Below, in pieces: positions 16,658 to 25,438 of a stretch of DNA of 64,000 bases. A program made the translations under genes and the position numbers. The DNA is taken from assembly GCF_003248355.1 (NCBI RefSeq), contig NZ_QKWY01000003.1, positions 1 through 64,000 of the forward strand, written 5' to 3'. Below the pieces are notes generated by a model, which made no database searches, was not told the origin of the DNA, and saw nothing but the letters and a program-made list of their open reading frames with translations. The first letter of the stretch is position 1; each line of letters starts with the position of its first letter. This DNA is from Streptomyces sp. AC1-42W (GTDB taxonomy: Bacteria; Actinomycetota; Actinomycetes; Streptomycetales; Streptomycetaceae).

Positions 16658-17089
16658 CACTGCCCCCGACTCTCTCGTATCCGAGTAATCACAGGTAGTG
16701 ATGCATGGGGGCGGGCCCGAGCGCAAGAGCACAACCGGGCCAGATGCGAAAGTCTCCATTCATCACCGGGGGTGGAACTGTGGCAAGGCAACATCGAGCG
16801 GAAGCGCGGTTAGGGGGCACCGACCCGCTCCGGGTCTCTGCGGGTCGTTTTGTCGGAGGAGCCCTGTGCAAGTACCTCCGCGCACGGAGACCTGCTGTGC
16901 TCGCATATGTGCCGTACTGCAGAACGACGTACGGTCCGGCGGCTGCATGCCAATCTCGCACCTGGTCCTTGGAATCTTCGGCCGACCGGAGCACCGCGCC
17001 GAACTTTTACGCTTGATCGGGGCCGAGCAGAGCTTGATCGCCTCCACCAATCGTTCCAGCGTGGGAGGCCAGTGGATCGAGAACGCCGT
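16658..17089. other. Intergenic region, no convincing gene
   Basis: 432 bp between two minus-strand genes. A plus-strand frame contains the protein-like stretch MPISHLVLGIFGRPEHRAEL from about 16949, but it runs into the opposite-strand gene and has no ribosome site or known family. I see no clear repeat or RNA gene. Confidence 0.5.
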
Positions 17090-17434
17090 TCAGATGTCCT
17101 CTTCGGGGCCGACATGACGAAGGACCGTCTTGTACTCGCCGGAGGAGACGAGTCTGTCGATGACCGCAGCCATAGACGCCACGCCCGGGTCACGAACGAT
17201 GAGGCCGTCCCAGCACCACCAGTAGTCGCCTTCCGGGGCTCCTGCCTGGCACTGGCGGTCCATGACGCGGTACACCTCGTCGAGCGTGAACACAGTCCCG
17301 GACCAGCGTTCGCCGTCCTCACGGACGACCCACATGTCCACGTTGCAGACCTCGTCCAGATCCTCTCCTGCTCCAGGTACGAAACAGATCTCGTATCTAT
17401 CGCGTTTGACTCGATAGAAGGGCCCGTCCCACAT
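17090..17434 (-). CDS. Conserved hypothetical protein, paralogue of the 12023-12397 gene
   Basis: 114 aa. The ATG at 17434 is well supported by GGAGGAA upstream. Core: FYRVKRDRYEICFVPGAGED, LDEVCNVDMWVVREDGERW, GTVFTLDEVYRVM, YWWCWDGLIVRDPGVASM. It shares the backbone and key words of the 12.0-kb protein at an estimated 35-40% identity by eye. No signal peptide or membrane segment. Two copies 5 kb apart, separated by an IS110 element and the DUF5131/TcmP pair, point to duplication or repeated acquisition within this island. Confidence 0.7.
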   Translation of the reverse strand: MWDGPFYRVKRDRYEICFVPGAGEDLDEVCNVDMWVVREDGERWSGTVFTLDEVYRVMDRQCQAGAPEGDYWWCWDGLIVRDPGVASMAAVIDRLVSSGEYKTVLRHVGPEEDI

Positions 17435-17642
17435 GTTCGCTTCCTCCGTAACACTCGATCCTGCGCCGCCCTAAGATGTGAAGGCCAAGCTCAGGCACGT
17501 TAATTCAGTGCTCTGGTCAGATCACGGTGAGCCACCCTCGCGGTCCTGAACGGCCCCTGGCCGTTGCCCGGAGCCCAAGCTCACTCGTTGTCATAGCCAG
17601 ACCTGACCCGTGTTGAGCCCCGCCCGAAGAGAGCTGCATCCG

Positions 17643-18158
17643 ATGACCCGGCCGCCCCAGACCCCTGACGTCATCACGACCGTCCTCAACGCCGCCGGTG
17701 ACCTGGCCCCGACCCCCAGCTACATCAACGGCGACGAGTACAGCCAGTGGTACGTCGAGGCCGAGCCGGCACTGCTTCGGGCCCTGGCCCAGCTGGCGCT
17801 CGCACAAGGCTCGGACGAACTGGCCGCCCGTCTGGAACGGTTGTCGCATCCGCTGTGCATGGAGCCGCTCGACCCCGTCCTGATGCCGGGCACCATGCCG
17901 CAACGATGGTGCGGCACACCGGTCCAGAGGGACGGCGTGCCGTGCGAGGCGCATGTTCCCGAGCGGGCGGCCGAGCTGGGGCGCTGCACCTACGTCAATC
18001 CGGCCGGCGAGCGGGCTGCCTTCACTCGCCGGATCTGCCGTGGTGCCCCGGTAGAGGGCAGTGACCGCTGCGAAGTGCATGCCGCGCGCTGCAGGGCCGT
18101 CAAGCGCGACAAGAAGGTCTGTAACCGCGTCAAATGCACGATCCCTCAGCACCAGTAG
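17643..18158 (+). CDS. Hypothetical Cys/His-rich protein
   Basis: 171 aa from the ATG at 17643. The first half is helical (EPALLRALAQLALAQGSDEL). The second half has regularly placed Cys and His: SHPLCMEPLDP, QRWCGTPVQRDGVPCEAH, LGRCTYVNPAGE, RRICRGAPVEGSDRCEVHAA and NRVKCTIPQHQ. The C-x-CxxH pairs suggest zinc-ribbon-like repeats. I do not recognise a family. It lies alone between a minus-strand gene and a gap. Confidence 0.55.
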   Translation: MTRPPQTPDVITTVLNAAGDLAPTPSYINGDEYSQWYVEAEPALLRALAQLALAQGSDELAARLERLSHPLCMEPLDPVLMPGTMPQRWCGTPVQRDGVPCEAHVPERAAELGRCTYVNPAGERAAFTRRICRGAPVEGSDRCEVHAARCRAVKRDKKVCNRVKCTIPQHQ

Positions 18159-18705
18159 GCGTCCGCCGCAGGCCACCGGCCGGGGCGGGTGAGCATCCTA
18201 CAGCCGTAACCGTCCCGGCAGTCGGCTGCTCCAGCCGGAATACGGCGACCTGGTGGAGAACGGCGTAGGTCTACCTTGGTGACCGGGCACGGAGTGCCTC
18301 TGGGCACAGAGGCTGTTGCCACCGCCCACGGAGCGGCCGCCTTCGCCTTCCACGCAGGCGTGACGGCTACCGCCCTGAAGAGGCGGCGATCGCAGAGATG
18401 ACCTGGTTCGCCCGGACCAGCCCCCGGGTCTGGCTGGCATCGAGTTCGCTCCTGATCTGCTCCCGGCTCTCCCCCGACGCGCCGGCATTTCCCCGTGGGC
18501 CAGCCGGGCAAGAGGCCCCGCGGGCGACAGGGAGCGGGCCGTGCCGCTCGACGCAGTGGATCTCGGGCAAGGCGTAGGGCACCTCGTCGCGGTTGAGCCG
18601 GTCGCAGAAGGAGCGCAGGTTCTGAAGCCGGGCGGCCTGGGTGTCATTGATCGGCTTAGACCTGTCAGAACCCGGTGTGCGCCGAGGCGCGCCCGGAGTT
18701 CGCCT
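18159..18705. other. Intergenic region with an unidentified gene remnant
   Basis: 547 bp. On the minus strand from about 18655 to 18367 a frame reads INDTQAARLQNLRSFCDRLN, then DEVPYALPEIHCVERHGPLP and NQVISAIAASSGR, which looks like real protein. There is an in-frame TGA just before it and no good start, so it is probably the 3' remnant of a gene. I cannot name it. The rest shows nothing clear. Confidence 0.4.
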
Positions 18706-20826
18706 TCAGACGTTCGTGTACGTCCCCAGCAGGCGGGCCCGGCCGTCCTCGATCCGGTAGAGGAAGATCCCGTCGTCCTCGTACCGGACCCGTCGCACGG
18801 CGTCGAAGGACAGTGTCCGGGTGATCCCCGGGTGGGTGGTCAGGAAGAGGCGCTGTGCCATGCCTTCGCGCTCCGCCCCGGTGGCGCTGGTGGTGCGGGC
18901 CGCGCGGGCGATCAGCCCGACCGCGTCGTACGCCTCGGCAGCCCAGCGGGCGGGTGCGGTGCCGTAGCGCTTGCGATACGCGGCGGTGAACGCCTTCGCG
19001 GCCGGGACCGCCGCCGGGTCGCTGTACGCCTGGGCGAACACCCAGCCCTCGGAGGCCTTCCCGGCACCCTTGAGGAAGGCGGGTGCCAGGACCGGCCCGG
19101 TGGACACGCGGGTTCCGGTGAATCCGGCGGCTGCCAGGGCGACGGCACAGCGGGCACCCCGGGCCGGGGACGTCGAGGCGAGGACGACGGCGTCCGCGTT
19201 CCCGGCGACCACCGCACGGGCCGCCGGGCCGAAGTCCTCGGTGTCCGCCGCGACCGGGTGCACGATCACCTCAACGCCTTCGGGCGGGGGATCGCGGAAG
19301 GTCTTCGTGCTGGCCCAGGCACCCTTGATATCGGCGTGGTCCTCCACGATCGCCACCCGGTCGGCGGGACGGACCTGGAACACGTAGCGGGCGATACCGA
19401 TGGGCAGCGCGCTGTCGAGGGGGCGGGCCACGCAGAGCGTGTGCGTGGCCGACCTCTCGGCGGTGGTGGTCCCGGCCGAGACGACGACCTGGGCGAGGTC
19501 GGCCTTCTCGTAGCGCTCGACGACGGACGCGGCGAGGACGTCGCCGGTGGGGCCGACGACGGCCAGCACCTCCGGGTCGGCGGCCAGCCGGTCTGCGGCC
19601 CGGAGCGCGCGGGTGGGGTTCCCGGCGTCGTCCTCGGTGCGCAGGGCCAGCCGGAAGGGGGCGTCGGCGCGGGCGTTGTGGTCGTCGACGGCGATCCGCA
19701 TGCCCCGCTGGTGCGCGAGGCCGGCTGCCCGGCCCGGTCCGGTGAGGTCCGCGTGCAGGCCGATGGTGTGGGTGGGCGGGGTGCGGGTGGCCTGGGGCGC
19801 CCCGGCGCCGGGGCGCCGCACCGTCGTCCGTGCCGCCACCGCGCCGCCCGCCAGCAGAATCCCCGCCGTTCCGGCGATCAGCACGGTCCGCCGGGCGGGT
19901 CGGGGCGGGACGGATTCCCCGACGGTGGTGGGCGGTTCCGGGGCGGTGACGTCGAGGGCGGCGGCGGAGCGGGCGGCGATCAGCGCGGCCAGTCCGGGCG
20001 GCGCCCAGGCGCCCGGGTCCTCGCCGGGTGGTGTGGCGAGGAGCCGGGCCACGTCCCGGGCCGTGGGCCGGTCCGCCGGGTCCTTCGCCAGGCATGCCTC
20101 GACGAGCGGCAGAAGGGCGGGCGGCAGGCCGTGCAGGACGGGTGGCTCGTGCACGGTACGGAACAGGACGGACGCGGCCCCGCCGTCTCCGAACGGGCGG
20201 CGGCCGGTCGCCGTGTACGCGAGGACACATCCCAGGGCGAAGACGTCGCAGGCGGGTCCGGCTCGCCCTCCCGATGCCTGCTCGGGAGCGAGATAGCCGG
20301 GGGTGCCGATGACGGCGTCGGTCGCGGTGAGAGCGGTGGCGCCCTGGTGGCGGGCGATGCCGAAGTCGATGAGCCGGGGCCCGTCGAGCGCCAGGAGCAC
20401 GTTCGCCGGCTTCACGTCGCGGTGGACGAGACCGGCTTCGTGCACCGTGTCGAGCGCGTCGGCGAGGCGGGCCCCGAGCGCGCGGACGGTCGCGGGCGGC
20501 AGGGGGCCTTCGGCGAGGACGACCTCGGCCAGCGAAGGGCCCGGTTCGAACACGGTGGTGAGCCACGGTTCACGGGCCTCGGTGCCGGCGTCCGTCACCG
20601 GGACGACCCAGGGGCCGGTGACCCGGCGGGCGGCCTGGGCCTCGCGCCGGAACCTGGCGCGGAAGCCGGGGTCGGCGGCGTGTTCGGCCCGGATGACCTT
20701 CACGGCCACGAGCTGCCCGCCGGACGTTCGGGCCAGGTACACGACGCCCATGCCACCCGCGCCGAGTCGCGCCAGGACGCGGTGGGTGCCGACGGTCCGG
20801 GGGTCGTCCGGGGTGAGGGGTCGCAT
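18706..20826 (-). CDS. Ser/Thr protein kinase fused to a branched-chain amino-acid-type receptor domain
   Basis: 706 aa. The N-terminal Hanks-type kinase has the Gly loop LGAGGMGVVYLAR (21-33), Lys43, catalytic VHRDVKPANVLL (Asp137) and LIDFGIAR (Asp154). A single membrane helix follows near 318-338 (RRTVLIAGTAGILLAGGAVA). An extracellular periplasmic-binding-protein-like domain follows: TIGLHADLTGPGRAAGLAHQ, VVGPTGDVLAASVVERYEK, RWAAEAYDAVGLIARAA. Such fusions sense an outside ligand, possibly an amino acid, and signal by phosphorylation. It is followed upstream on the same strand by a truncated homologue, suggesting a tandem duplication. The divergent arrangement towards the biosynthetic operon may be coincidental. 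Confidence 0.9.
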   Translation of the reverse strand: MRPLTPDDPRTVGTHRVLARLGAGGMGVVYLARTSGGQLVAVKVIRAEHAADPGFRARFRREAQAARRVTGPWVVPVTDAGTEAREPWLTTVFEPGPSLAEVVLAEGPLPPATVRALGARLADALDTVHEAGLVHRDVKPANVLLALDGPRLIDFGIARHQGATALTATDAVIGTPGYLAPEQASGGRAGPACDVFALGCVLAYTATGRRPFGDGGAASVLFRTVHEPPVLHGLPPALLPLVEACLAKDPADRPTARDVARLLATPPGEDPGAWAPPGLAALIAARSAAALDVTAPEPPTTVGESVPPRPARRTVLIAGTAGILLAGGAVAARTTVRRPGAGAPQATRTPPTHTIGLHADLTGPGRAAGLAHQRGMRIAVDDHNARADAPFRLALRTEDDAGNPTRALRAADRLAADPEVLAVVGPTGDVLAASVVERYEKADLAQVVVSAGTTTAERSATHTLCVARPLDSALPIGIARYVFQVRPADRVAIVEDHADIKGAWASTKTFRDPPPEGVEVIVHPVAADTEDFGPAARAVVAGNADAVVLASTSPARGARCAVALAAAGFTGTRVSTGPVLAPAFLKGAGKASEGWVFAQAYSDPAAVPAAKAFTAAYRKRYGTAPARWAAEAYDAVGLIARAARTTSATGAEREGMAQRLFLTTHPGITRTLSFDAVRRVRYEDDGIFLYRIEDGRARLLGTYTNV

Positions 20827-20832
20827 ACCGGG

Positions 20833-21661
20833 TCAGTTCTTGCTCGTGGCCAGCGGGCCGAGGTAGCGGAACGTGCCGCCGCGAACACCGTGGAGGTGGG
20901 CTGCCTGGCCCTTGAGCCGGTTGCCCTCACCGAAGGCGTAGTCGCGCGAGATGCCGTGGTACGAGGAGGCTGCGATCTTCGCGACCAGGTCGGCCCGTGC
21001 GGGAGGCCGGTTCTTCCCGGAGCGGGCGGTGAGGGCGGCGAGAACCAGTCCGGCCGCGTCGTACGCCTCGGCGGCCCAAAGAGCGGGGGCGGCGCCGTAC
21101 TTCTTCCGGTGCGCCGCGGCGAACTGCTTCGTGGCAGGGGCCGTCACCCCGATGCAGGGCGAGACGAACTCCCAGCTCTCGGCGGCGGCCCCGGCGTCCT
21201 TCAGGAAGCGGGCGCCCATGGCCGAGTGCATGGCCATGCGGGGGCCCTTGTAGGAGGTGGCGGCGAGTGTCCGGGCGGCGCGGGCTGCCCCGGCCCGGTC
21301 CCCGGCGTGGAAGAAGGCGTCGCTGTGGTGTGCGAGCAGGTCGGCGACGACCGGGGCGAGGTCACGGGTGCCGGCGGGCACCACGCGCGGGTAGGTGGTC
21401 CCGTCCGTGGAATTGACGACGATCCGGTTCAGGAAGTAGCCGGTCAGGTATGCGGACTGGCCGCCGGCCCGGTCGACGAGCACGCCGAGCCGTTGCACGT
21501 CGGGCCGGAGCACCAGCCGGTTGCGGATCGGGTACGCCAGCGCGACGTCGGACGGGACTGCCTGGAAGAAGGACCTCATGGACCGTACGGCGAAGCTGAG
21601 CTGCTGGGACGAAACGGTGACGAGCGGCAGCATCGCCTCGTCGTAGGTTCCGACGGGGCCG
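20833..21661 (-). pseudogene. Truncated receptor domain of a second kinase/receptor fusion
   Basis: The frame from the stop at 20833 reads back through ALWAAEAYDAAGLVLAALTA, RLGVLVDRAGGQSAYLTGYF and a GPVGTYDEAMLPLVTVSSQQ start. It matches the second half of the neighbouring kinase/receptor protein (compare RWAAEAYDAVGLIARAA). The N-terminal kinase, the membrane helix and the first receptor lobe are missing. The sequence stops where the lysX-like gene begins on the other strand (about 21662). There is no natural start or signal peptide for a secreted protein, so this is a broken gene and marks a recombination boundary of the biosynthetic locus. Confidence 0.75.
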
Positions 21662-22522
21662 GTGCCGGTCGGAGTCCTGCTGTCGACCGTCCGCTACGAG
21701 GAGCGGCGGCTCCTGTCCGAACTGGAGCACCGCGAGATCCCGGTGGTCCGGCTGGACGCCCGCACCATGTCGTTCGGGCCCGCTGACACCGGGGGGCTGC
21801 GGGGGATGACGGTGCTCAACCGTGAGATCTCCAGCCAGCGCGCGGCGCTCGCGGCCGAGTCCCTGGAGGCGTTCGGGGCCCGGCCGCTGAACGACGCGTC
21901 GGCGACCCGGGTCTGCGGCAACAAGTGGTCCACCTATCTGCGGCTGACGCGGTCCGGTGTGCCGACGCCGGTGACGCTGCTGGCGCCGACCCCCGAGACC
22001 GGCAGGGCGGCCATCGCCGCGGTCGGCTACCCCGCCGTGGTCAAGCCCCTGAGCTCGTCCTGGGGGAACCGGGTCGGCCTGATCACCGACCGGCACGCGG
22101 CCGACGCCGTCCTGGAGACCTGTGCCGCGCTGCCGTCGGCGGTCGCGAGAACGGTGATCGTCCAGGAGGCGGTCCGGCCCGGCTCGCCGGACATCCGGGG
22201 CATCGTGGTCGACGGTGTCTGCCTGGGCCTGATCAGCCGGTCGGGCGGCGACTGGCGGAACAACGTGGCCCGGGGGGCGACGGTCGAGCGGCTCGCGCCG
22301 AACGAGGAGCTGCACCGGCTGTGCGTGCGGGCGGCCGCCGCCGTGGGCGCGCGGATCGCCGGGGTGGACCTCGTGGAACGGGCGGACGGGGTGCACACGG
22401 TGATCGAGGTGAACGCGCGGGTGGAGTTCCAGGGATTCGAGCGGGCGACGGGTGTCGACGTCGCCGCACACATGGTCGAGGTCTGCACGGCCGGGACGAC
22501 CGAGGTGAGGGAACCGGTATGA
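21662..22522 (+). CDS. lysX: LysX/ArgX-like ATP-grasp ligase (amino-group carrier protein pathway)
   Basis: 286 aa. The start VPVGVLLSTVRYEERRLLSE and LDARTMSFGPAD match LysX/RimK-type ligases. ATP-grasp parts follow: GIPTP-like SGVPTPVTLLAP, GYPAVVKPLSSSWGNRVGLI, VIVQEAVRPGSPDIRG, GGDWRNNVARGAT, and VIEVNARVEFQGFE, which supplies metal-binding Glu/Asn. LysX links the amino group of an amino acid to the C-terminal Glu of the carrier LysW. No lysW-like gene (small, CPxC zinc protein ending in Glu) was found here. It is the first gene of a tightly coupled operon; lysY overlaps it by 4 nt. The GTG start at 21662 has a weak ribosome site. Substrate could be Glu, aminoadipate or an analogue. Confidence 0.85.
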   Translation: MPVGVLLSTVRYEERRLLSELEHREIPVVRLDARTMSFGPADTGGLRGMTVLNREISSQRAALAAESLEAFGARPLNDASATRVCGNKWSTYLRLTRSGVPTPVTLLAPTPETGRAAIAAVGYPAVVKPLSSSWGNRVGLITDRHAADAVLETCAALPSAVARTVIVQEAVRPGSPDIRGIVVDGVCLGLISRSGGDWRNNVARGATVERLAPNEELHRLCVRAAAAVGARIAGVDLVERADGVHTVIEVNARVEFQGFERATGVDVAAHMVEVCTAGTTEVREPV

Positions 22523-23529
22523 AGCGCATCGCAGTTGTGGGCGGCAGAGGGTTCGTGGGGGGTGAGCTGCTGCGCCTGCTCGTCCACCATCCCGGGGTCG
22601 AGGTCGCCGCCGTGACCTCCGACACGCATGCCGGCCGTGCCGTGGAGAACGCCCACCCGCCGCTGCGCGGGAGCGGTCTCCGGTACAGCGGGCGCGCGGA
22701 TCTGGCCCCCGTCGACCTGGTGTTCCTCGCGGGTGTCCACGGCTCCACGGCGGAGATCCTCGACGACATGGCGGCGCTCGCGCCGAAGATCGTCGACCTC
22801 ACGGCGGACTTCCGGATCGAGGACGCCGCGCTCATGGAGCGCTACTACGGCTGGAGCCGCCGGGGGGCGCGGGCGAAGGCGTTCGTGCGGGGTCTGCCGG
22901 AGCTGCACCGGGAACAGATCGCCGGCGCGGACCGGGTCGCCGTTCCGGGCTGCATGGCCACCAGCGCGATCCTGAGCCTCGCTCCGCTCGCGGCCCGCGG
23001 CCTGCTGAAGGACGTACAGGTCGACGCGCGCACCGGCAGCAGCGGCGCCGGTGCCTCCGGCGGCGCCGGCAACTCCCACGCGCTGCGCAGCGGGGTGATG
23101 CGGGTGTTCGCCCCCTTCGACCACCGCCACGAGGCCGAGGTGTCCGAGGCGCTCCGGGTCGACGCGTCGATGACGGTGACGGCGACCCCCCAGGTGCGCG
23201 GCGTGCAGACGCTGACGAGGGTCGCGGTCGGGGAGGTGACCGAGCGCGAGCTGCTCACCATGTACCGCGAGGACTACGGCGCGGAGCCGTTCGTCCGCCT
23301 GGTCAACAGCCCGCGGGGCACCTACCGCTACCCCGATCCGAAGGTGCTGCTCGGCTCGAACTACTGCGATGTCGGTGTCGTCGCCGACCGGCGCGGCAGG
23401 GCTCTCGTGATGGGGAGCCTCGACAATCTGATGAAGGGGGCCGCGGGCGGTGCGGTGCAGTGCATGAATCTGATGCTGGGTCTGCCGGAGACGTCCGGGC
23501 TGACCTTTCCCGGACTGCACCCGGTATGA
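22519..23529 (+). CDS. lysY: LysY/ArgC-like acyl-phosphate reductase
   Basis: 336 aa, standard length. The N-terminal NAD(P)-binding site is AVVGGRGFVGGELLRLL (residues 5-21). The catalytic Cys145 lies in RVAVPGCMATSAIL, followed by TGSSGAGASGGAGNSHA, typical of the LysY/ArgC family. FAPFDHRHEAEV and NYCDVGVV contain the general base and ligands. It would reduce the carrier-bound acyl phosphate from LysZ to a semialdehyde. The ATG overlaps the lysX stop and its own stop overlaps lysZ, so the enzymes are probably made together. GAGASGGAGNSH fits LysY better than plain ArgC, in keeping with its neighbours. Confidence 0.9.
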   Translation: MKRIAVVGGRGFVGGELLRLLVHHPGVEVAAVTSDTHAGRAVENAHPPLRGSGLRYSGRADLAPVDLVFLAGVHGSTAEILDDMAALAPKIVDLTADFRIEDAALMERYYGWSRRGARAKAFVRGLPELHREQIAGADRVAVPGCMATSAILSLAPLAARGLLKDVQVDARTGSSGAGASGGAGNSHALRSGVMRVFAPFDHRHEAEVSEALRVDASMTVTATPQVRGVQTLTRVAVGEVTERELLTMYREDYGAEPFVRLVNSPRGTYRYPDPKVLLGSNYCDVGVVADRRGRALVMGSLDNLMKGAAGGAVQCMNLMLGLPETSGLTFPGLHPV

Positions 23530-24353
23530 CCGTGCCGAGGATCGTGGTGAAGTGGGGCGGCAGCCTCCAGGAGAACGGCGGGGCGATCGCGGACGACATC
23601 GCCGCCCTGTGGCGTGCGCACCGGATCGTCGTGGTGCACGGCGGCTCCCGGGACATCGACGAGACCGTCGCGGAGCTCGGGCTGTCGCGGCGCACCCTGA
23701 CGTCCCCGGACGGCATGGTGACGCGGTACACCGACGCGCCGACCCTCTCCGCGCTCATGATGGCGATGCGGGGGCGGACCCAGCCGCGGATCGTCTCGGA
23801 GCTGGCGGCGCGCGGCGTCACGGCCGTCGGCCTGTCGGGCATGGACGGGGGCCTGGTCCGCACCGAACGCAAGACGGCGGTCCGCGCGGTGTTCGGCGAC
23901 AGCGTCCGCGTGGTGCGCGACAACCTCGCCGGCCGGATCGTCGGCGTGGACACCCGTGTGCTGGACGCGCTGCACGCCTGCGGGATGCTGCCGGTCGCGT
24001 GTCCGCCGGGCATGACGTCCGGCGGGCAGCCGACCAATGTGGACGCGGACCGGATGGCCTGCGCGATCGCGGCGGCGTGGCGCGCGGACCGGCTGCTGCT
24101 CTTCACGGACACGCCGGGCGTGCTCACGGACCGCGACGACCCGGGCTCCACGATCGCCTCGCTGAGCCGGGAGGAAGCCCGGAGCCTGCTGCCGGAACTG
24201 AGCGGCGGCATGCGGATGAAGGTCGCCGCCGCGGTGGAGGCACTGGGCGGGGGCGCACAGGCGGTTCAGGTCTGCGACGGCCGGGTCCACGCGCCCGTCG
24301 CAGCGGCTCTACGAGGCAGCGGAACCCTGATCGGAAAGGCCGTGACATCTTGA
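23526..24353 (+). CDS. lysZ: LysZ/ArgB-like kinase of the carrier-protein pathway
   Basis: 275 aa amino-acid kinase family protein. The start has VVKWGGSLQENGG, then HRIVVVHGGSRDIDETV. Middle: DGMVTRYTD and LSGMDGGLVRTERK. Later GGQPTNVDADRMACAIAAAW and LLLFTDTPGVLTDR follow, and GGMRMKVAAAVEALGGGAQA at the C-terminus. LysZ phosphorylates the side-chain carboxyl of the carrier-bound amino acid. The VDADR/FTDTPGVL set is that of LysZ and ArgB. ATG at 23526 overlaps lysY by 4 nt; the TTG start of the next gene overlaps its stop by 4 nt. Confidence 0.9.
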   Translation: MTVPRIVVKWGGSLQENGGAIADDIAALWRAHRIVVVHGGSRDIDETVAELGLSRRTLTSPDGMVTRYTDAPTLSALMMAMRGRTQPRIVSELAARGVTAVGLSGMDGGLVRTERKTAVRAVFGDSVRVVRDNLAGRIVGVDTRVLDALHACGMLPVACPPGMTSGGQPTNVDADRMACAIAAAWRADRLLLFTDTPGVLTDRDDPGSTIASLSREEARSLLPELSGGMRMKVAAAVEALGGGAQAVQVCDGRVHAPVAAALRGSGTLIGKAVTS

Positions 24354-25438
24354 CGACTCATCAGGAAAGACCCCGGGAGAGGCGGCTGACCGACCATGAC
24401 GCGGTCGCGTTGCTGGCCGAGGTGGTGGCGATCCCGTCCGTGTCCGGCAGCGAGCAGAAGCTCGCGGAGCGGTTACGGGACTTCGCGGCCGGATTCGGCG
24501 CGGAGAGCCACCTGGACGAGGTGGGCAACGTCCACGCCGTGGTCGGGCGGGGAACGCGTACGGTCATGCTGCTCAGCCACCTGGACACCGTGGCGGGCGA
24601 CGTCCCCTACGAGCACGGCGAGCATCTCGTCCGGGGTCGTGGGGCCGCCGATGCCAAGGGGGCGCTGACGGCCATGCTCGTCGCCGCGCTCACCAGCCGC
24701 CACCTCGGGCTGCGCGTCCACTGGGTGGGCGTGGTCGAGGAGGAGACGCTGTGGTCCCGGGGTGCGGAGTACGTCCGTACGAGCGTGCCCGTGCCCGACG
24801 CCGTGATCGTGGGGGAGCCGAGCGGGGCCTCGTCGGTGACCATCGGCTACAAGGGGATGGTCGAGCTGGAGGCGCGCTGCGAGGTCGCGCGCACCCACAC
24901 CGCGACGCCCGGACCGAAGTCGAGCGAGATCCTGGTCCGCGCTCTCGCCCGGCTCTTCGACAGGTACGGGACGCGGGGGAACGACCGCTTCGGGGACGTA
25001 GGGATGGTCGTCCGGGACGGCCGTTTCGAACCGTTCTCCAGTGTGTGCTCGCTGGTGTTCCGCACACCGCCCGGTACGTCGCCCGAGGAGCTGCGGCGCG
25101 ACGTCGCGGCGGTTCTCGGCGAGGCGGTCGGGGTGTCGGCGGTGTACGACGTCCCCGCCGTCGTGGTGGCGCGCGATTCGGTGTGCGTACGCGCGCTGTC
25201 CCGCGCCATCGCGCTCCGGGGGCAGGTGCCGAACCACAAGCTCAAGACCGGAACGAGCGACATGAACACGTTGAGCAGGAGTTGGCGGGTGCCGATGGCC
25301 ACCTACGGGCCGGGCGACTCCCGTCAGGACCACACCGACGACGAGCACATCCTGATCCGGGAGTACCTCGACGGAACGCACGTCCTGCGGGCCGCCCTGG
25401 GCGAGCTGGACAGGACTCTTCCGGAGGCCGCGTCATGA
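24350..25438 (+). CDS. lysK: LysK-like M20 metallohydrolase
   Basis: 362 aa from a TTG overlapping lysZ. M20-type zinc residues: His77/Asp79 (LLSHLDTVAGD), Asp101 (GRGAADAKGAL), Glu130/131 (GVVEEETLWSRGA), then IVGEPSGASSVTIGYKG, and His near the C-terminus (RQDHTDDEHILIREY). LysK and ArgE-type enzymes cut the amide bond to release the finished amino acid from the carrier. It completes a LysX-Y-Z-K set. No LysJ-like aminotransferase is nearby, so the released product may be a semialdehyde or another enzyme may act on the carrier-bound form. The sulfotransferase start overlaps the stop. Confidence 0.87.
   Translation: MTTHQERPRERRLTDHDAVALLAEVVAIPSVSGSEQKLAERLRDFAAGFGAESHLDEVGNVHAVVGRGTRTVMLLSHLDTVAGDVPYEHGEHLVRGRGAADAKGALTAMLVAALTSRHLGLRVHWVGVVEEETLWSRGAEYVRTSVPVPDAVIVGEPSGASSVTIGYKGMVELEARCEVARTHTATPGPKSSEILVRALARLFDRYGTRGNDRFGDVGMVVRDGRFEPFSSVCSLVFRTPPGTSPEELRRDVAAVLGEAVGVSAVYDVPAVVVARDSVCVRALSRAIALRGQVPNHKLKTGTSDMNTLSRSWRVPMATYGPGDSRQDHTDDEHILIREYLDGTHVLRAALGELDRTLPEAAS

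Noticed and set aside
18541..21786. A 1081-codon plus-strand open frame
   Set aside because: Gly/Val/Arg-rich mirror of the kinase/receptor genes on the minus strand; no motifs.
21662..24353. Genes as a primary arginine operon (argC, argB)
   Set aside because: ArgJ, ArgD and ArgR are missing and an ATP-grasp LysX-type ligase plus an M20 hydrolase are present instead.
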